From: Isoetes taiwanensis
Taxonomy: Eukaryota > Streptophyta > Lycopodiopsida > Isoetales > Isoetaceae
NCBI GenBank assembly: GCA_021234155.1
Contig: JAJEKV010000125.1
Coordinates: forward strand, 1,176,144 to 1,240,143
Reading direction: 5' to 3'
DNA: 64,000 bases
A program made the translations under genes and the position numbers. This document shows positions 44,588-59,160 of this stretch, in pieces; the stretch's first letter is position 1; each line of letters opens with the position of its first letter. The notes under the pieces are model-generated. The model was not told the DNA's origin, did no database searches, and saw only the letters and a program-made list of their open reading frames with translations.

Positions 44588-46851
44588 ATTCCATAGTACT
44601 TCACAGGAGCAAAGTATATTCAGGAGTAAAGATTATCTGGAAATACTTTGGGGTGATTGTGGCTCAAAACTCACCGCATGGAATTAGGTCTGACTTCACG
44701 GTTCTTACAGTCAAATAACTACATTAATTTCTTGAAAACCTTCTAATCATGAAGATGATTGTTTTCCATCAACAGATCTGCGCTTTCCGTGGTGGTTTGC
44801 AATCTCATGAAATCTGCGGAAGCAAAAAGGTCTACATCCAAGATCGTAAGCGCTGGCGATGTTGGTGAAGGTAAATGAAGAAATACCTTCCAAGCTGAAC
44901 CTACGTTGCAGTCCGTCCGGTCCTTGTGGAGGACATCGCCATGTATGCTGATGGCGGGGTGTTCGCGGAAGCTTTCAATTAGAGGCTCTCTTAGGCGGTA
45001 TTTTACCGAATTGCGCCGTTGCATTAGACTCCTCAACTCTATTTCCCTTTGTCTTGCTTAAGATTTCTGACTGAACTCTCAGTCTTCTTCTAAGCGCATA
45101 GCGAATTCTGGACTAACGCTCCCAAAGTGACGGTAGAACAAAGAAGTTGATAGCGGCAATCTGTGGTTGCGAGTAATAGCAAAATTTTAGCGCGCTATGG
45201 TTGGCTCCATGCCGTCGCACCTCTCGAAAAAATGAAGTAAATCAAGTCATATGCCAAACAGCGAATGTCCAAAAGATAAGAATCGATTCACAGTGAAACT
45301 AGGGTCAAATGGCCACGTCGGCGAGGGACCTACTGTTGGGTATGTCATTGCTGAAGCTTTAACTTGATTTGGTATGGTCATTTTAGGCGCGTGGTGTGTC
45401 AGTTTAGCTGAGTGCAGGGTTCACAATCAAAATAGAAATCTTGGTAAACTTGATTAACCCCTAAAGGGAATTCAGAAGTAGTTTAAGCCCCGTTTCAGCT
45501 TTTGGGTAATTTTTTGCTCTGCCATCTGGTTCCTCTTCTAGATTGAACTTCAGCACAAATTGGAATGGCGGGGTGGGTGTAGCCATGTTCAGCCCAACTT
45601 TCTAGAAGAACTGAGATGGGGTGTTTAGAAAATTGCTAAGGCTGCAGGAAGCTCATCGTCGGTGTTGGATTTAGCGGTTTATTCTAAAAGTAGTATTTTT
45701 TTGGAAGGAATAGGCCACAGTGGAGCCTGTTGGGGCCTTTGAAAAGCAAAGAGGAAGAGCCAGGATATCCTTCCAGGAGGGACTTTACGCCAGGGCGGAT
45801 AGGAGTTTCTTCCAGCAGAAGCTTTGCTTTTCGATCTTTGGCTCTCCAAGTAACAGTGGCTTCACACTTCTTTCTTGGCCCTTTGACTCGGGCCGAATTG
45901 GTGTCCCATCACCGAAGGCGCTTCGTCCCAAAGCTGGCACAAAGCACAGCGGGCTTCGCCGATACCGCGATTGAACCATTTATGCATCGGAAGACCCTAC
46001 CAAGATCTCTCTGTTTCCCTTTACTGACCAAAGGATGAGGTCGTAAAGATTAACACCTAGCCATAACCCGCCCCCGGCGTTGGGGCGTTTCCTTGCTTAT
46101 TGGTGGCTTGTTTCCATTTCATCATCGCCAGATGGGTCATGGTTACACCATTTTGAGAATGTATTTCTGGAAGCTACTTAATTGATGTGTCCCGCCGATC
46201 GCACTATGATAGCATCTTGCGTTGTTCTTCGTTGCCTTCCCACATTGCCGCACACTATGCCAATTTGTTCCAGCGTCTTAGTCTTTCTTTCAGTCGCGAG
46301 GCTTGAGGCGCCGGTCCTTTTCTGCGGTCACACTTTAATGGCCATTATTGCGTACGAAATCTCTATACACCATTTCCTTTCATTAAGAGGATTTATAATC
46401 GGATGGGTTGACATCCGGTCCGCAACAGGCGAGTGTTGTAAACAAAAGCCTCTGGTGAGTGCACGATAAAATTTTGCATAAATGTACACAGCAAAAATAT
46501 AAACTACTCATGAGGATGGCGCGATCCCACAAACAACTATACTACTACTCAAAACCATACGGTAGGTGTTGGAGTATAAATAAAGTGCAAGAGAAACTCT
46601 GCTGAAGAAGTAGGACCGCGGCGCTGATCGCGGAGCAACTAATTCTGATGACCCACCATCACTGACGCGTCTTTATTATTGCGATTAAGAGAGGGCTAAG
46701 AAGAAAAAACTTCTGTTGAAGCGGAACCGGCCGCTTTGATCACTCATATGACCCTCCATACTGGCGAAAACGCCGAAATCTTATAGCCAGCGATCCCTGC
46801 AGTAAATACAAAGGAATTACCTTCTCCCGAGGAGTCTTTAGGTGCCACCAT
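44588..46851 (-). pseudogene. ParB-like gene, copy B
   Basis: Counterpart of the minus-strand gene at 23,810-26,094. Exon 1 can still be read (ATG at 46,851, APKDSSGE, donor GTAATT), and fragments such as LIESFREHP and SAWKVFLHL (44,743-45,036) are visible. All later frames are broken by indels. The intronic palindromes are collapsed, for example to AGGATGGCGCGATCCC at 46,513. Confidence 0.8.
46505..46790. repeat. Degraded palindrome array, copy B
   Basis: Linkers such as CAACTATACTACTACTC are kept, whereas the GC palindromes are shortened or rewritten (GGATGGCGCGATCC, GGACCGCGGCGCTGATCG). Loss is concentrated in the palindromic cores. Confidence 0.75.
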
Positions 46852-48539
46852 GGGATTCACGGCGCCAAAGCGGACTGAAATGTCGGGTGGTGGTTTGGAG
46901 GAAGGAGGTCGGCTGCAGTTGAAGGCGCTGGCGCTTGAAAGTTCCTTGGGGCGATAGAAATTTGTGGCGATAGAAAAAACTCTAAATATATGAGCGGCCG
47001 CTGGCTGCTTACGGTCATGATGATCACGATGCCGACGCGCAAATTAAATGGAGTCCTTAATGATACTTCCGATAAGGCGGGTGCATTAAAGTCACCGCCG
47101 GTACGTATTCATTACTGCATTTATGGCCGATTCAGAGCCCGCCAGCATCCTCGATGCGAAAGCTTCACGCTCCGAAAGCACTTAACCATTACTAAAGCTC
47201 TTTATCGGCGTGGGCGTCTAGCGTTCCATTTCTATCGCATACAGTCGGTTCCATTAATTGAATTTAGCTGGATTAAAACACCATAAAGGCACAGAAATGG
47301 ACAAACGGATGCGGAATGGCAGTGACGCAGAAATTGAATTCAGTGAATTTGCTTGAATTCATTCAGATTTGGTCCAATTCAATTCAAGCGGGAAAGACAT
47401 TTCCGTTTTGTGTGTTTTGCGGAATCTAGGGCGGCGAACATTTTGGCCTTTGCATTTTGTCCCAAATTTAACACTTACCTGGGGTTCCGAAAGTCAATTG
47501 AAGGAAAACTAGCGTACGATAATCTGACGGGCACAATATACATTTAGAAGGAATTCCTCCATTGCATCTAACGATAACTTTGGAAGAGGTAGAGGGACTT
47601 TTAATTATATGTCTCGATTGGAAATTGACTGAAAGAGTTAATGTTTAAACCGAATATTAAATTGATCAACTACTATACATTCAGAATGTACTGATAGTTG
47701 ATGATCAATAATACACTAATTTATCCTTAAAGATAGCCTTTAACCTGCAAAGTTTGCTGACATTGGAATTGATTCTCTGAAATAGTTGATAAGATACTTG
47801 GTGATATTTTGGATTAGAGAATATTTTACAAAATAGATGTTCTTCTGACCAAATCTATGCAACTATGTCTGTTATACGAAATGCTCCATGTTTTCAGAAA
47901 TATGACTGCTTCCAAAGTTACCCAGCATTGAATGATTCTCACGAAATAAACTGGATTGTGTAAGATATACGGCATAGATATTTTGATTGAAATATTTAAA
48001 ATAGATGCTTGGGTATATGATTTGCTGAAACTCATGTGTACCGAGCATTTGGAGCATTCATTTTATTTACCACGATGCTTCTTTGGGAAGCTTGGATGCA
48101 AAGAATGGATTGGCTCCAAGATGGATTTAATGATTTCATCGGATAATCTTGGGTAGGCGTTCCATGTGCTTATATGAGTGCATCGCATTATAACCACGAC
48201 CTAAAGGATTTCTTGCCTTCTTAGCCTAGGTATTTCATCAATAAATAATAATTAGTAATATATAGGCTGAATTTAGAAGTACCCTTGACTTCACTTAGAT
48301 TGGCGGAGAGAGCTTCTACCATTTGGAATGGCAAGTGGCTTCCACATCCCCAATTCTACCAAAAATTCGAGGTTTACAGGAAGGATTCGGAAGAGCTGTT
48401 CTAACCTAAGAAGCTTGGGCACATGCTATGGATATTCTTCACGGTGAAAAACCGGCCCGAGATCTTTGGTTAGTTTTATGGTTTAATGTTCTTCAAACCC
48501 TTCTTGGGTGATGAATGGTTAAAGTCTGTGGCGTTTTGG

Positions 48540-50900
48540 GAAATATAGCCATAAATATATATTTCCGGGCCCCGTCACCACCAGCCTTACCACCATAACC
48601 TTATACCGCCGTTAGTGGCAGGCATGATTAAAGTTGTTCGTATGGCTTGCCAGCAGCCTTATTCCAGCCATTTCACATGGCCTTAGCGCTATAAGCCGGT
48701 ATATTTCTAGGCGGTCACCGCCACAAAGTCTACGCGCCTGCTTAGATTAGTGGCAAGGAGCATGATTAAAGTGCTTCCTGCGCCCAGCCAATAGGTTAAG
48801 ACCATTTCCACATGGCGCCACAACCCTGTTAGACAACCACCACACGGAAGCACACCCCCATGGAGACCCGCGGTGGCGAAGATTGATCTCCAACCCTATT
48901 CTACATAATGGCCCGGCCCCAACCTGAACCCATTTTTACGGTTCCCGCCAGTTTAGAACCCTGTGGCAGAAACTGGGTTTGAAAGAGCGTATCTTTGTGG
49001 CACAACGGCCAGCACAGCAGCCCCCAATCGTGGCACTCGACTAGGAGTCTGGGAGCTGCCTTGGCCACCTTGAAGGCCATGGAAGGCGAGAGGGGCTTGA
49101 GGAGAAGTTTCAGGAAGCGAGGTATTTAGGAGTTCAGAAGTTCTTTGTAGATCATCTGGAAGTTCAGGATTCAAGATGGGTTAGCGACCTGTATCTCCTA
49201 ATGGAGCCTTCCTAGAACCTAATCCTAGATCTTTGGGAGCCTAATCAAGCTAAAAAGCCTAAGCTTCTCAGTTAGATATGTGACAGTTGAGTTTAGATGT
49301 TTATTATTCTCATTATTTATCATGTTATGTGGATATGTGAAAATGTTGGTTTATCATGTTTGCTCTACTCTTTGTGTTGAGGAAGGGGAAGTGAGAGACC
49401 CTAGTAAGCCAATGCACTTGAGATGATGATCCCTAGTTTAGGAGCCCCTAGGGTCCTATTAGCACATGTTGGATTTAGTCTGGTGGTACATCATTAAGTT
49501 AAAGCAGCTCCGCTTTGGATGATTGCCTTCACCAAAACTAGTTAAAAAGAAATAAGGTTAGGCTAACAATCACCAATACCATTTGGCACTAAAGGCTTTG
49601 ATAAAAATAACTAACTAGTCAATCCTTATCTGAATTGTTTCAAACATGTCCTGGTCCAAGTTAGCCAAGAACAAAAATTATAAGCACAGATGGAGTAAAT
49701 ACAGTGACCTACATGGGGTGATTCTGCTTTAATTAACTAATTTCCTAATTTGATTAACTTTTAGTTAATTTTACTTCCTTGTAGACGAACCGAAGAGGTC
49801 ACGAAGGTGGAAGTTTAGTTAGTGTTTTGGTTAAAAAAGTTGCTAAATTCAAACAAAATTTTAGCAACTATCATAGCAACTAGTAATTAAGATATAGAGA
49901 TTCTACTAAAAATCATAATTTAACTTAACTTAAGTGTGGTCGAATATGCCATGGTTCCTATTATGTCGACCTGCTCACTTCAGGAACCCACACGACTCTG
50001 TGCAGAGGAAGGCTGTAAGCGTGATTTAGCACCTGCATGAGGGATAGAGGCAAAGTGGAGGGAGGTCCATGGGAAGTAGCCCAGGGACCCACCGGCGAGG
50101 CCTAGGCCTATAGCTTGCGGTCACTTGATGTAAGGGCAGCTCCACTTTGGGGGCAATGGTGGCCATGCCTCCTCCAGTATTGCAGATTTAGGCTGGCTCT
50201 TGTTTGGAGGTTCAGTCATATGCACAGGAGAAGTCGTTATTAACCCACGATTCTCTAGCCGCCAACAAGACCTCTAGACCGAGAAAGGGAGATGCAACCC
50301 TTCCACACTCCAGCCGGACCCGAGAAATGCAACCGGAGTGAGTCACCGATGGGTGATGTTCGCAGAAGTTAAATATCCAGAGGCCTATAGGTATGCACCG
50401 AGGCAGATTTAGCCCATCGCCAAAGTATGCGGGGAGAGGGATGCTGGATGGATGAATCCAGCCCTAGCCATTGTCTGCCAAATTAGCCCCACATCATTGT
50501 TATGCAAATTAAAACTCTATCTTGTGGCCCCGGCCGTCAGTCCTACCTCCCCGCAGATCACCCAGCCTTGGAGCTCCTGTGTTTTATGGCATATGTTTCA
50601 TCTCCTATGATAGTAACTCTATAGATGTAGATGTGCTGCCGCTTTGGTGGTTAGATCGCTGTTGTTATTGTTATTTGACATTATTTATGCTATTACCTTT
50701 CATTAAAGGAGCCCACGCAAGGGAAGGCTGGCGCCGACACGCGTATCTCTCCTTCCGGCTAAGGCGCCACAGAGTCTGAGATAGCCCCACATCTGGGTCG
50801 GAGGGCCGGATGGGGAGTTCCCCTATAAGGGTGTCACGACGGCGCCCGCATTATATTTATAACAAAGCATCACAATAGGTACTTGAAGCCATGTTCTTAG
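48540..50900 (+). mobile_element. LTR-element region, copy B
   Basis: Matches 27,735-30,020. The 152-bp units (48,540-48,840), the TTAACTAA-rich MITE (~49,450-49,960) and the LTR end GCATCACAATAGGTAC near 50,868 are present. The primer-binding site is mutated relative to TGGTATCAGAGCC. Confidence 0.7.
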
Positions 50901-51809
50901 TTGTAGAGCCGCACTAATATATCCACTGGCTAAAATGAAAAAGGTCAGGAACAAGATCGGCCACAAGGGACAAATCCAGCGTCAAAGAACCATCATGAGG
51001 GAGGCAGCGAGACAAAGGAGGGAGGAGGAGAAGCACAGGAGCAAGAAGGAAGCCATGAGCTGAAGGAGAAAGAATGGCGTGTGGAGACATCCCAAAGGCG
51101 CTTGCGTCCACCTATCAAAGTGGCCCGAGGCCCTTGAAGGTGAGTGAAATGAAGATAAGGGAAGCGGAAGTTCCTTACTTAAAGGACCCTTGAAACAGTT
51201 CGAGGAAAGGAGGAAGTACGCAGAGCATACACAAAGTACCTCCATGAGTGGAGGGAGATACAATGATTAGCCACAGCCAGAGAAGAGGAATTACAAAAGA
51301 ATACGCGTTAAAGGCAGGTGAAAGAATCGAAACCAAAGCTGCCACCACCCGGCCAGGAGCCTCGAAGAAGGTCTGGGCCTAACTCGAAGCATGGCAGGAA
51401 TTATTTCGTGAGGATTAGCACTTTCGGCATTACGCTAACTCCTGATCCAGAAGGCTCCGGGAGACGGCTCCTCCAGATTAATACCCAGGAGTTCCAGACA
51501 AAGCTATAAGGTCCACATCCCTCTTTTGAATTACAACTTTAACTTAAAGAAGCGTGAGAGAAATGACTAAACGAAGGTAACTTTAACAATGCCATCAAAT
51601 GCGAGGAATTAACAGGTGATAGCCCCAAGGATCTCCATCTGGCAAAGGAGGTCAAGTAGGGAAGAAACCTTAGAAACTGTATATATATAAAAGAATTACT
51701 TTTTAATCAATTAAGATAGAATCTTTCTTATTGTAATTGTGGAATTTCTTATTACTGCCTAATATTGGGTTAAATTTTCACTAAAAATTTGATTATTTGC
51801 ATCAACTTG

Positions 51810-52295
51810 TTCCCTGGAATGTTTACCATAGAGTAGGCCATGCATGCATTGAGCAACTGAGGCCAGCGTTCGCCTGTAGCAGAATGCCCTCTTTAATGCG
51901 CCATCGTCCAAACTTTGAAGAAATTTGCTAGAATGCTTGGGTTGGTTAAAACTTTCTGATGTAGCATTTGAATTTGTCACGCCATCCAAAATGAGCTTAG
52001 ATTGATCCCACTCCGGGTCTTCTGGTAGCAAATGGACCTCTAGCGTCATGAAACCTTGACGCGTTCGTCGCGATAACATCCCCGGGTGATAATCCTTTTT
52101 TTGCACTTCTACATGCTCGTTGATGCATGAGATTCAGATTGCGGGGCGGCCAGAGGCCAGAGCCCAACTTGCATATTATTAAGCGTCACCCAGAAATGTT
52201 AAGTTTAGTAGAAATCGACCCTTTCGGGTCTTATGAGTACAAAAGGCTCCTCAAATCATAGCCTTGACGGATGCATTTCTTGAGTAACACCCAGG
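51810..52295. repeat. 71-bp hairpin array, copy B (degraded)
   Basis: Units 2 and 3 are recognisable from CCCACTCCGGGTCTT (near 52,008) and CCTTTCGGGTCTTATGAGT (near 52,220). Unit 1 is barely recognisable near 51,815. Arms no longer pair fully. Confidence 0.6.
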
Positions 52296-52909
52296 AGTCG
52301 TTGACCAAAACTTTTAAATTTTTATTCTCGATGAAATTTGTCATATGGTGTTTCTTGGCTTGTTTTGTAGATTTGCGCCAATATTTCTTTAATTGGAGAT
52401 CCACCAGCGCTTAGAACACCAGGTCTAACAATCAAAGAAGTCTGGAGCGTAAATAATTTGATTGATTGAAAACGTGAACCATAGTTTAAGCCCACTTCCA
52501 CCCCTCCTTCTTCCGTTTCAGGGCTCCTCCACCTTCCACCTGTGTTCATTCCATGTTCCTTTCCAATTCCAGTTTATTCCACTCCATTCCATTTGTTGTC
52601 TTCTCAGGAATTCTCCTCGGAATCTCGAGATCATCCACTTTCGATTCTCATTTCAAAGATTTTGGGTTCCAAATTGGATTTGGCTTTGAGAATGCTCAAA
52701 TTAGGTAGAAAATTAGGAATCTTGACTGTCTGGATGAATAAATGAAGAATTGGTTGGAAGAAAAAAAGCAGGGAAGATAAAAATTGAATATCGAAGGATG
52801 GACCGATTACCCGGGTTACGGTGAATTTTTTAATTGGTCCCCTTTCCAATACCCCGGCTCCACTTCAATACCACACCATCTTTTTTCCCAAGCTTGAGTC
52901 ACGATAGCT

Positions 52910-53272
52910 ATGTTTATGGATATGGATATGAATATCTGGTTTTGAGTATCTGTGTGAAGAAGTGAAAGGGTGTAATCTGCTCACTTCTTCGCAAGCGTTG
53001 TTCCGTAGTCTCTGATTTTTATGGCCGTCATATGGTGCCCTCTGTCCAGAGTTTTGTGGCTGGGAATCACTGGGAGAACAACATCACTCATCCCTGTATT
53101 ACCTTACTAACCAAAAATAAAGTTGGTTTTGGAGCGCAAAGGAAGCTGATGAAGATGGATCTTATTTAGTGCTTCCCTCGGTTATATTTGACGGAGGAGA
53201 GTAAATGGTCCATCTTTGTATTCTTTTCTTGGTAAATTACATAAAAATGCTAGCTAGTTTTAGAAACATTAG
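52910..53272 (+). pseudogene. START-like fragment, copy B
   Basis: Nucleotide match to 32,231-32,582, including ATGGATATGGATATG near the start and TCTCTGATTTTTATGGCCGTC. Multiple indels destroy the frame. Confidence 0.7.
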
Positions 53273-55624
53273 TTATTAGTAAAAGGATATTCTTTTTGCA
53301 CTACACTTTTTCAAGTATTCATTGACGCATTGCCATGGTCATTCTTGACAACCCAACTGTTTCTCTAGATCTCTAAAGCCACTCCATCACATATAGATAA
53401 CCCTTAGGCTTTACAGCTATATCTACTTTAGAAAACTTAGGCTTTAAAGGGTTTTGCTTGGAATCATACCACGACGGAACCCATTTAAATTGATTCCCGA
53501 CCATATTCTTGAGAACAACCTTTACAGGGTTGGGAAAGTACATTGGCTGAAAATAAAAGCAGAGCCCTTCCCCATGGCTTCTTTGAGACGGTGCCGGTTT
53601 GCTTTGACTTATTCATAACTTCAATTTCAATTGAGCGCAAAGGCTGGCCAAAACTGAGTAAAATGTTTGAACTCAGACCCTTTTCGTTACATGTTTCTCA
53701 TTGTTGGATGAATCTCACTGGAATGGTGGAGACCACTATGGTTGATTATGAACGAGAACTCCATATCTCAACAAGCTCCGCGAACTGACTCCATGGCGTT
53801 GCATTACGGCAGAAATAGTTTCGCGGATAAATTTTTACGTATCTAACTGGCAAAACCAGCGGTGCATTAAAATTCATAAAGCTACGTAACGGTGCTTCTT
53901 TGTAAAAGTACTTCCCAAATATGGGGGTCATGAGAACGCTGATTTCAACACCACCTTTGGGCTTTACGTTTGAAGCTAATATTTTACACTGAGGAAAAAC
54001 ATGGGCATGACAACGTTCCACACTTGAAAAATAATAACAAAAATAAAAGTCGGTACCACATTCCTTTCTTCGAGCGATCCTCAATCACGGTTTTCCTGCT
54101 GCGAGGCTTAATAAGCAGAGCTAAACCTGGTTAACATTTCAATCCATCGCTTTTGAAGTCTTGAACCTTTTAGCGGCTTTCCTTGACCCATTTTAATTTG
54201 TTGAAGCATCCACACAATTCTGAGCCTCAAATGGAAGCCCCAGATCGGTTTGGATTATAGAAAAAGGAACCACCATTTCCGGAAGGAAGGGATTAAACAA
54301 CCCAACAAGGATGCGGATTGAAATTGGGTTTGATGGGGACATGATGCAAGTGGCAAGCGCCAAGCAAGGTGATTCATCAGAGGAAGGGATTATTCGGGGA
54401 AGAGTTGATGAAACTTGATTTTTGGATCTTCCATATATATATTATACCCGTCATCAAATCTATCTAGTTATTGAATGGGTTTTGGGCGATTCTGGGTGGG
54501 CATCGGGAATGATTTGCTAGAATATAGAATTGGTTTGTACCATCTATTTTACTAACTAGATGGGCTTTTGACCCAACCAGGTCAGTTTCTGAGTAATTAC
54601 TGCATCTATTTTTTTGCACTAAAGAGGCTACAGTAAGCACAATGATGGTGGCATCCCTTTAAGGGATGCTGCTCCTTTAAAGGCGTATATGTAATAATTC
54701 TCATTCCTCTAAAGGTTCATTAAACCCCATAAATGTCAGACATCATCCCTTGCTGGTTCCAGCCTTCAGTTTGGGTAGGTTGCCTAACCTTTGGAACCTT
54801 CTTTAAGGGGTTCCAGAGGCATTTCCTTAACAATTCTTCTCTTATTTACCATCGTTACATCGAAAATCCAATTTACTACCAGAATTCCATTTTTAGTTTT
54901 GGGTTTCTCCCAGGCTTCGGCAGATTGCGATGGACTCTCATTCCTATATTGGTTTTCGAGTGACATATAATCACTATCCAATAGTTTATTGTCGTTTAAA
55001 TTGTTATTCCTAACACGAATTCCCAGAGTTGGAGGGAAGCAACATCGAACTTTATTCATTGATTTTGAACTAGTGCTGTTGGGGGCACATTATCTTTTAA
55101 TACTCACATATCCTTATGATCTAATGCATATATCTTTAATTATCGTATGCAAGGAATCTTTTTTGGATCCATGTGACTTTTCAGGAACTATATATTTTTG
55201 CTCTGCTTGTCCAAATCTCTGTTGTACCCAGTTTGATCCAAATATTTTGTTTCAAATTTTCTTTGTGGTATTCGGTTTGAGATTCAAAGAGATTTTACCC
55301 TGTTTCATGCCAAATTTGAATCCAAACTCCATAATCTATGTTTTTGGCTCCTGCACATCATAAAGCCAGAATTTCAGCTCTTATTTTTTGTTTATACTGA
55401 GATTTTTGGTTCCAATTACTTCTTGTGCCCTCTCCCTGTTTGCGTGCCTTTTTGAGTTCATCCATTTCCGCCCTTTGATCTTCCGGCCGGAGGGGCCAAT
55501 TCCCAACTTTGCCACTGCTTCTTCAAAATCTACTCTCTGTTCACATAGGGTTGATGGATTGGGTAATGGCGAATTGTGAAAGCCAGCTTCAGAGTCGCTG
55601 GCTTTGTCTGAATCTGATCCGCCA

Positions 55625-56575
55625 TGAGAGCGGCTTTGTGTTCAATGTATCTAAAGATATCATAAAGCGGAGACTCAGGATTAGGGCTTAAAAGGTCTAT
55701 TTAAAGGCGGCAACCGCAAAGCATGAGTGCTCTCATGGTTGCTCCAATTTGGGGGCTTTGGACTTTCTAAAACAATGAATAGGCCGGGTAGAAAACATCT
55801 TGAAGCTTTTGAGGAGTTGCGGTTTTGAAGAAGCAGCCTGCTTATATGCTATCATGTTGTGACTGGGAATGGAGTTTTGATGCTGCACCTTTGGAAGTAG
55901 AAACTCTATCAATCCTATGCTTTGTTAATAGGGGTATTCACACAGCCAATGATCCACAGACTTTTCTAGAAGCAGAGCAATGCTCTCTTCCACCTGGTGG
56001 ATGGTACTCACAGGACCTTAGAAAGATGGGGCCACTAAATGTTGGGGTATTAATGAAGCGGGGAATTGGCGAAAGGGATTTAGGAGCCGCGAGGAACTAG
56101 TCTGAGATGCGGCAATTGAGAGGGATATAGATCCGGGTTCTAGGCTGCAGATTTTTATAGGTCCAAATATTAATCCCGCATGTTGATATGTGCAGAACGC
56201 ATTACACCTTAACTCCATGGTTCCACCGCGCGAACCAAGGTTCAAGATGCTGACGAGTTTAAGCATCAACTTCATTGAGGCCAGGAGATGCCGTTGGCGC
56301 TTTTGAAGAAAGGTTCTTGTTTGTACTCAACAGCAGATTCGAGGCGAAAGAGCTGCAATACAAAATGTCCAGCATAATCTTGATATTGGGAAAAAGTTCA
56401 GCAATTCATGTAAGATAATTTACATTCATTTGAACGATATGAACTCTTGTAGAAATTGTATTTATATATTGAGCGGTAGAATCACCGTGATCTACTCATG
56501 AGACTTTAACAGTTAATTGAGCCATGACTGAGGTCCTAAAAGAGCTAGATAATTCAATTCATTCAATAATAATCC
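55625..56575 (+). mobile_element. LINE 3' fragment, copy B
   Basis: Match to 34,905-35,835 with the same (ATTCA)n tail. Frames are broken at many points. Confidence 0.75.
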
Positions 56576-58089
56576 ATTCATTCTATTGTTTTTATCCGAA
56601 TCTACGTAATGCATTTTTGAAATTGTAAAATTTTGGTCAAATCCAATGCCACTAATATGGTTCTTTGTGCGGAACGATGAAGAAGGTCTTTACTTGGATC
56701 GCGGTGGAAAAATCAAAAATTCTTAACCAGTTGATCTTGGTTGAAATTACACCTTAAAGGAATTTGGATCACGAGGTTTGGGGTTTGGGAATTTTAACCA
56801 TGGCTGGTTGTGGGGAAGCATTCGCGGAAATTTGTTGCTGCCACCTGAGACCAAGCTGGGTTTAGGCTTCAGTGTCATATACAAAGCACTAGTACATTGC
56901 CATAACCGTCCCGGATTTGAGCTTGATACATGTATCTTAGGGAGATTAATTACGGATGCAAAATTATAAAGAGCCGGGGTTGAAACTGACTCTGAATCAA
57001 TTCCCCTCTTGCATATACAGGGTAGCTAAATTCATTCATCCAGATCGAGTTTTTGTAGAAATTCGAGCATAGAACTGAGCGTCCCGTCACTTCTGTTCGT
57101 TTCGCTGGATCGAGCCTACGCAGGTTTGGCATCTGCGTCCACTCAACATCCTCAGCTTAAGGACGGCACTGCGTTCCAAAGAAAGCTGATGCCTCTGTTG
57201 GTAGACCAATTCTAAGGAACTTTCATTCTAGAATGGCGGGTTTTGCAGTGTTGCACTTCGGGCAGTTGAATGTATTGCTAGCTCCTAAGCACTTTTATTG
57301 CTGGCAGGCCTATTCGACTATTTTTGAACCACGATCTTACCATGTGGCATTGAAGATGCTCTATAAAAGCATGAATAAAGGTTTGGCTTGCTTTGATGGT
57401 TTAGTTGTAAGAATGTTTCACGTATAGCTGGCTGCCGACGCACGGATGGGTGGAGATATTGGATATTTCTTTCTACGCCCATCAAAGCAAAATCCATTTA
57501 GAATTGCCCATTTTTCTCTCCTACATAAGTGAGGATTTTTCAAGTGTTGATATAATGGCGCTATGACCCATTATCTATCGCCGCCTAACAAGACCATATT
57601 GTTGCTCGCCGTAGCCGCTGACTGATTAAGGACTTCGCCGAACTTGCGCGCCCGATAAAATAATCATCTTCTTCCTACGCTTTCGGCACGAGCTTTTACC
57701 ATCTTATACAATCTGAGAGGGTGGCTTTTTTCTCCAAGTCGAGATAAGTGTCCTATTGTTATATAGCAAACGACTTGTTCTTAGGCTTAAGTTTGTATGA
57801 TATCTGGGCTTATTAGAACATCTTGATAAATGTTTACTTTTCTTCTTTGCCCTTCAAACCTAAAACTTTTGCGCAGACTATCTGCTCTGGAGAATTTGGC
57901 TTTTTACGGCTTCGTGGTACCAAGAAATGTTCGTAGCGACGCGTTAATTTCACAACATATATAATTCGGTTTGGAATTTTCCATTTTTTATTAAGCGTTT
58001 GAATTTTTTACCAACATAATCAGCTATCGTATTTCCCTATACGTTTCTTCTTGGAGTCGTCACGGGCGTCCAACCTTGGCCTGACCCTT

Positions 58090-59160
58090 GGGGCAGCAAA
58101 TTTAGACGAAACTTAATCTCCACTTCTCTTGTTGGCTACATCGTTGGCTTAGCCGTCCGAGTGTACTGCCCTTGATTCCGGTCCTTTCTTCTCTTACTAG
58201 CATTGTTTCTTTTCCTTTGCGTCATACACAATAGCTAGCTTTGGGTTTACCATTTTAACCATACTCTCAACTTATGCTGACATCTGGTTTCACGGTTTTA
58301 CGCACGGGTCTTTTGGAGAACCATTAAGATACCGTGTTTCTTCTTCAGGCATGTTTCTTGGGGACAGAGGCTTCGGTACGCTTCGAGGAATTTGAAATGA
58401 AGAAGAGCTAATGGTGAAATCAAGAAGGATATAAATTCATAGCTAATTTGGTGGAAAATCTGTAGGCGGCTTCCCACAGTCAAATCCGACTTGCATACCG
58501 AGATCTTCAAACTTTCTTTCTGACCTTGATTGTTAAAATATATAAAAGGTCTTGTAGGTATTTCACAGAGAGATTGAAGAAGCTGAAACCTAGGAAGAAG
58601 CTCATGGAAGATGACCACGGTTATAGAATGCTTGGCTGCTCCAGTAACAAATGCTTTTTGTAGTGTTTATGGTCGGGACCATGAGAAGCCATACCCTTCA
58701 CATACACCATACTTATGCAAAGGGCACTGAATTTTCCATTATCAAACCTCGGTAAAGAAGCGCATTAGATTATTTGGCGCATAAACTTGACTTACAAAAT
58801 ATACACATGGTGCGATGGGTGCAATACGTCACTGATTCTTCTCTTTAAATTTCTTTGCCTATCCATACGAAGAGCATGGTCATCGTATATGCCCTCCGGC
58901 TTCAAAACCTGATAATGGGTGTCTATTACGCAAAATCGCGACATCAATGAAGGGGGCGACTTCTTTTCATGCAAGAAAGAATGGTGTCTAGAGAAGAATC
59001 CCGATCCCACCAGACGCCGCGCCAATTTGAGATTTTCTTTTCGAGATCTCTCAAAGAAGATGAGCATATGGAACCTTGGCGATTATTTAAAGTTCTAAGC
59101 ATTAATCTCAATATAGAGCCTGATTAGAAATAGAAGTATTAAAGGGCTATGGTGGCAGGT
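58090..59160 (+). pseudogene. TPR-like region, copy B
   Basis: Nucleotide match to 37,330-38,420. No frame longer than ~100 residues survives, and the conserved WLFQQVF region is scrambled near 58,750-58,860. Confidence 0.6.
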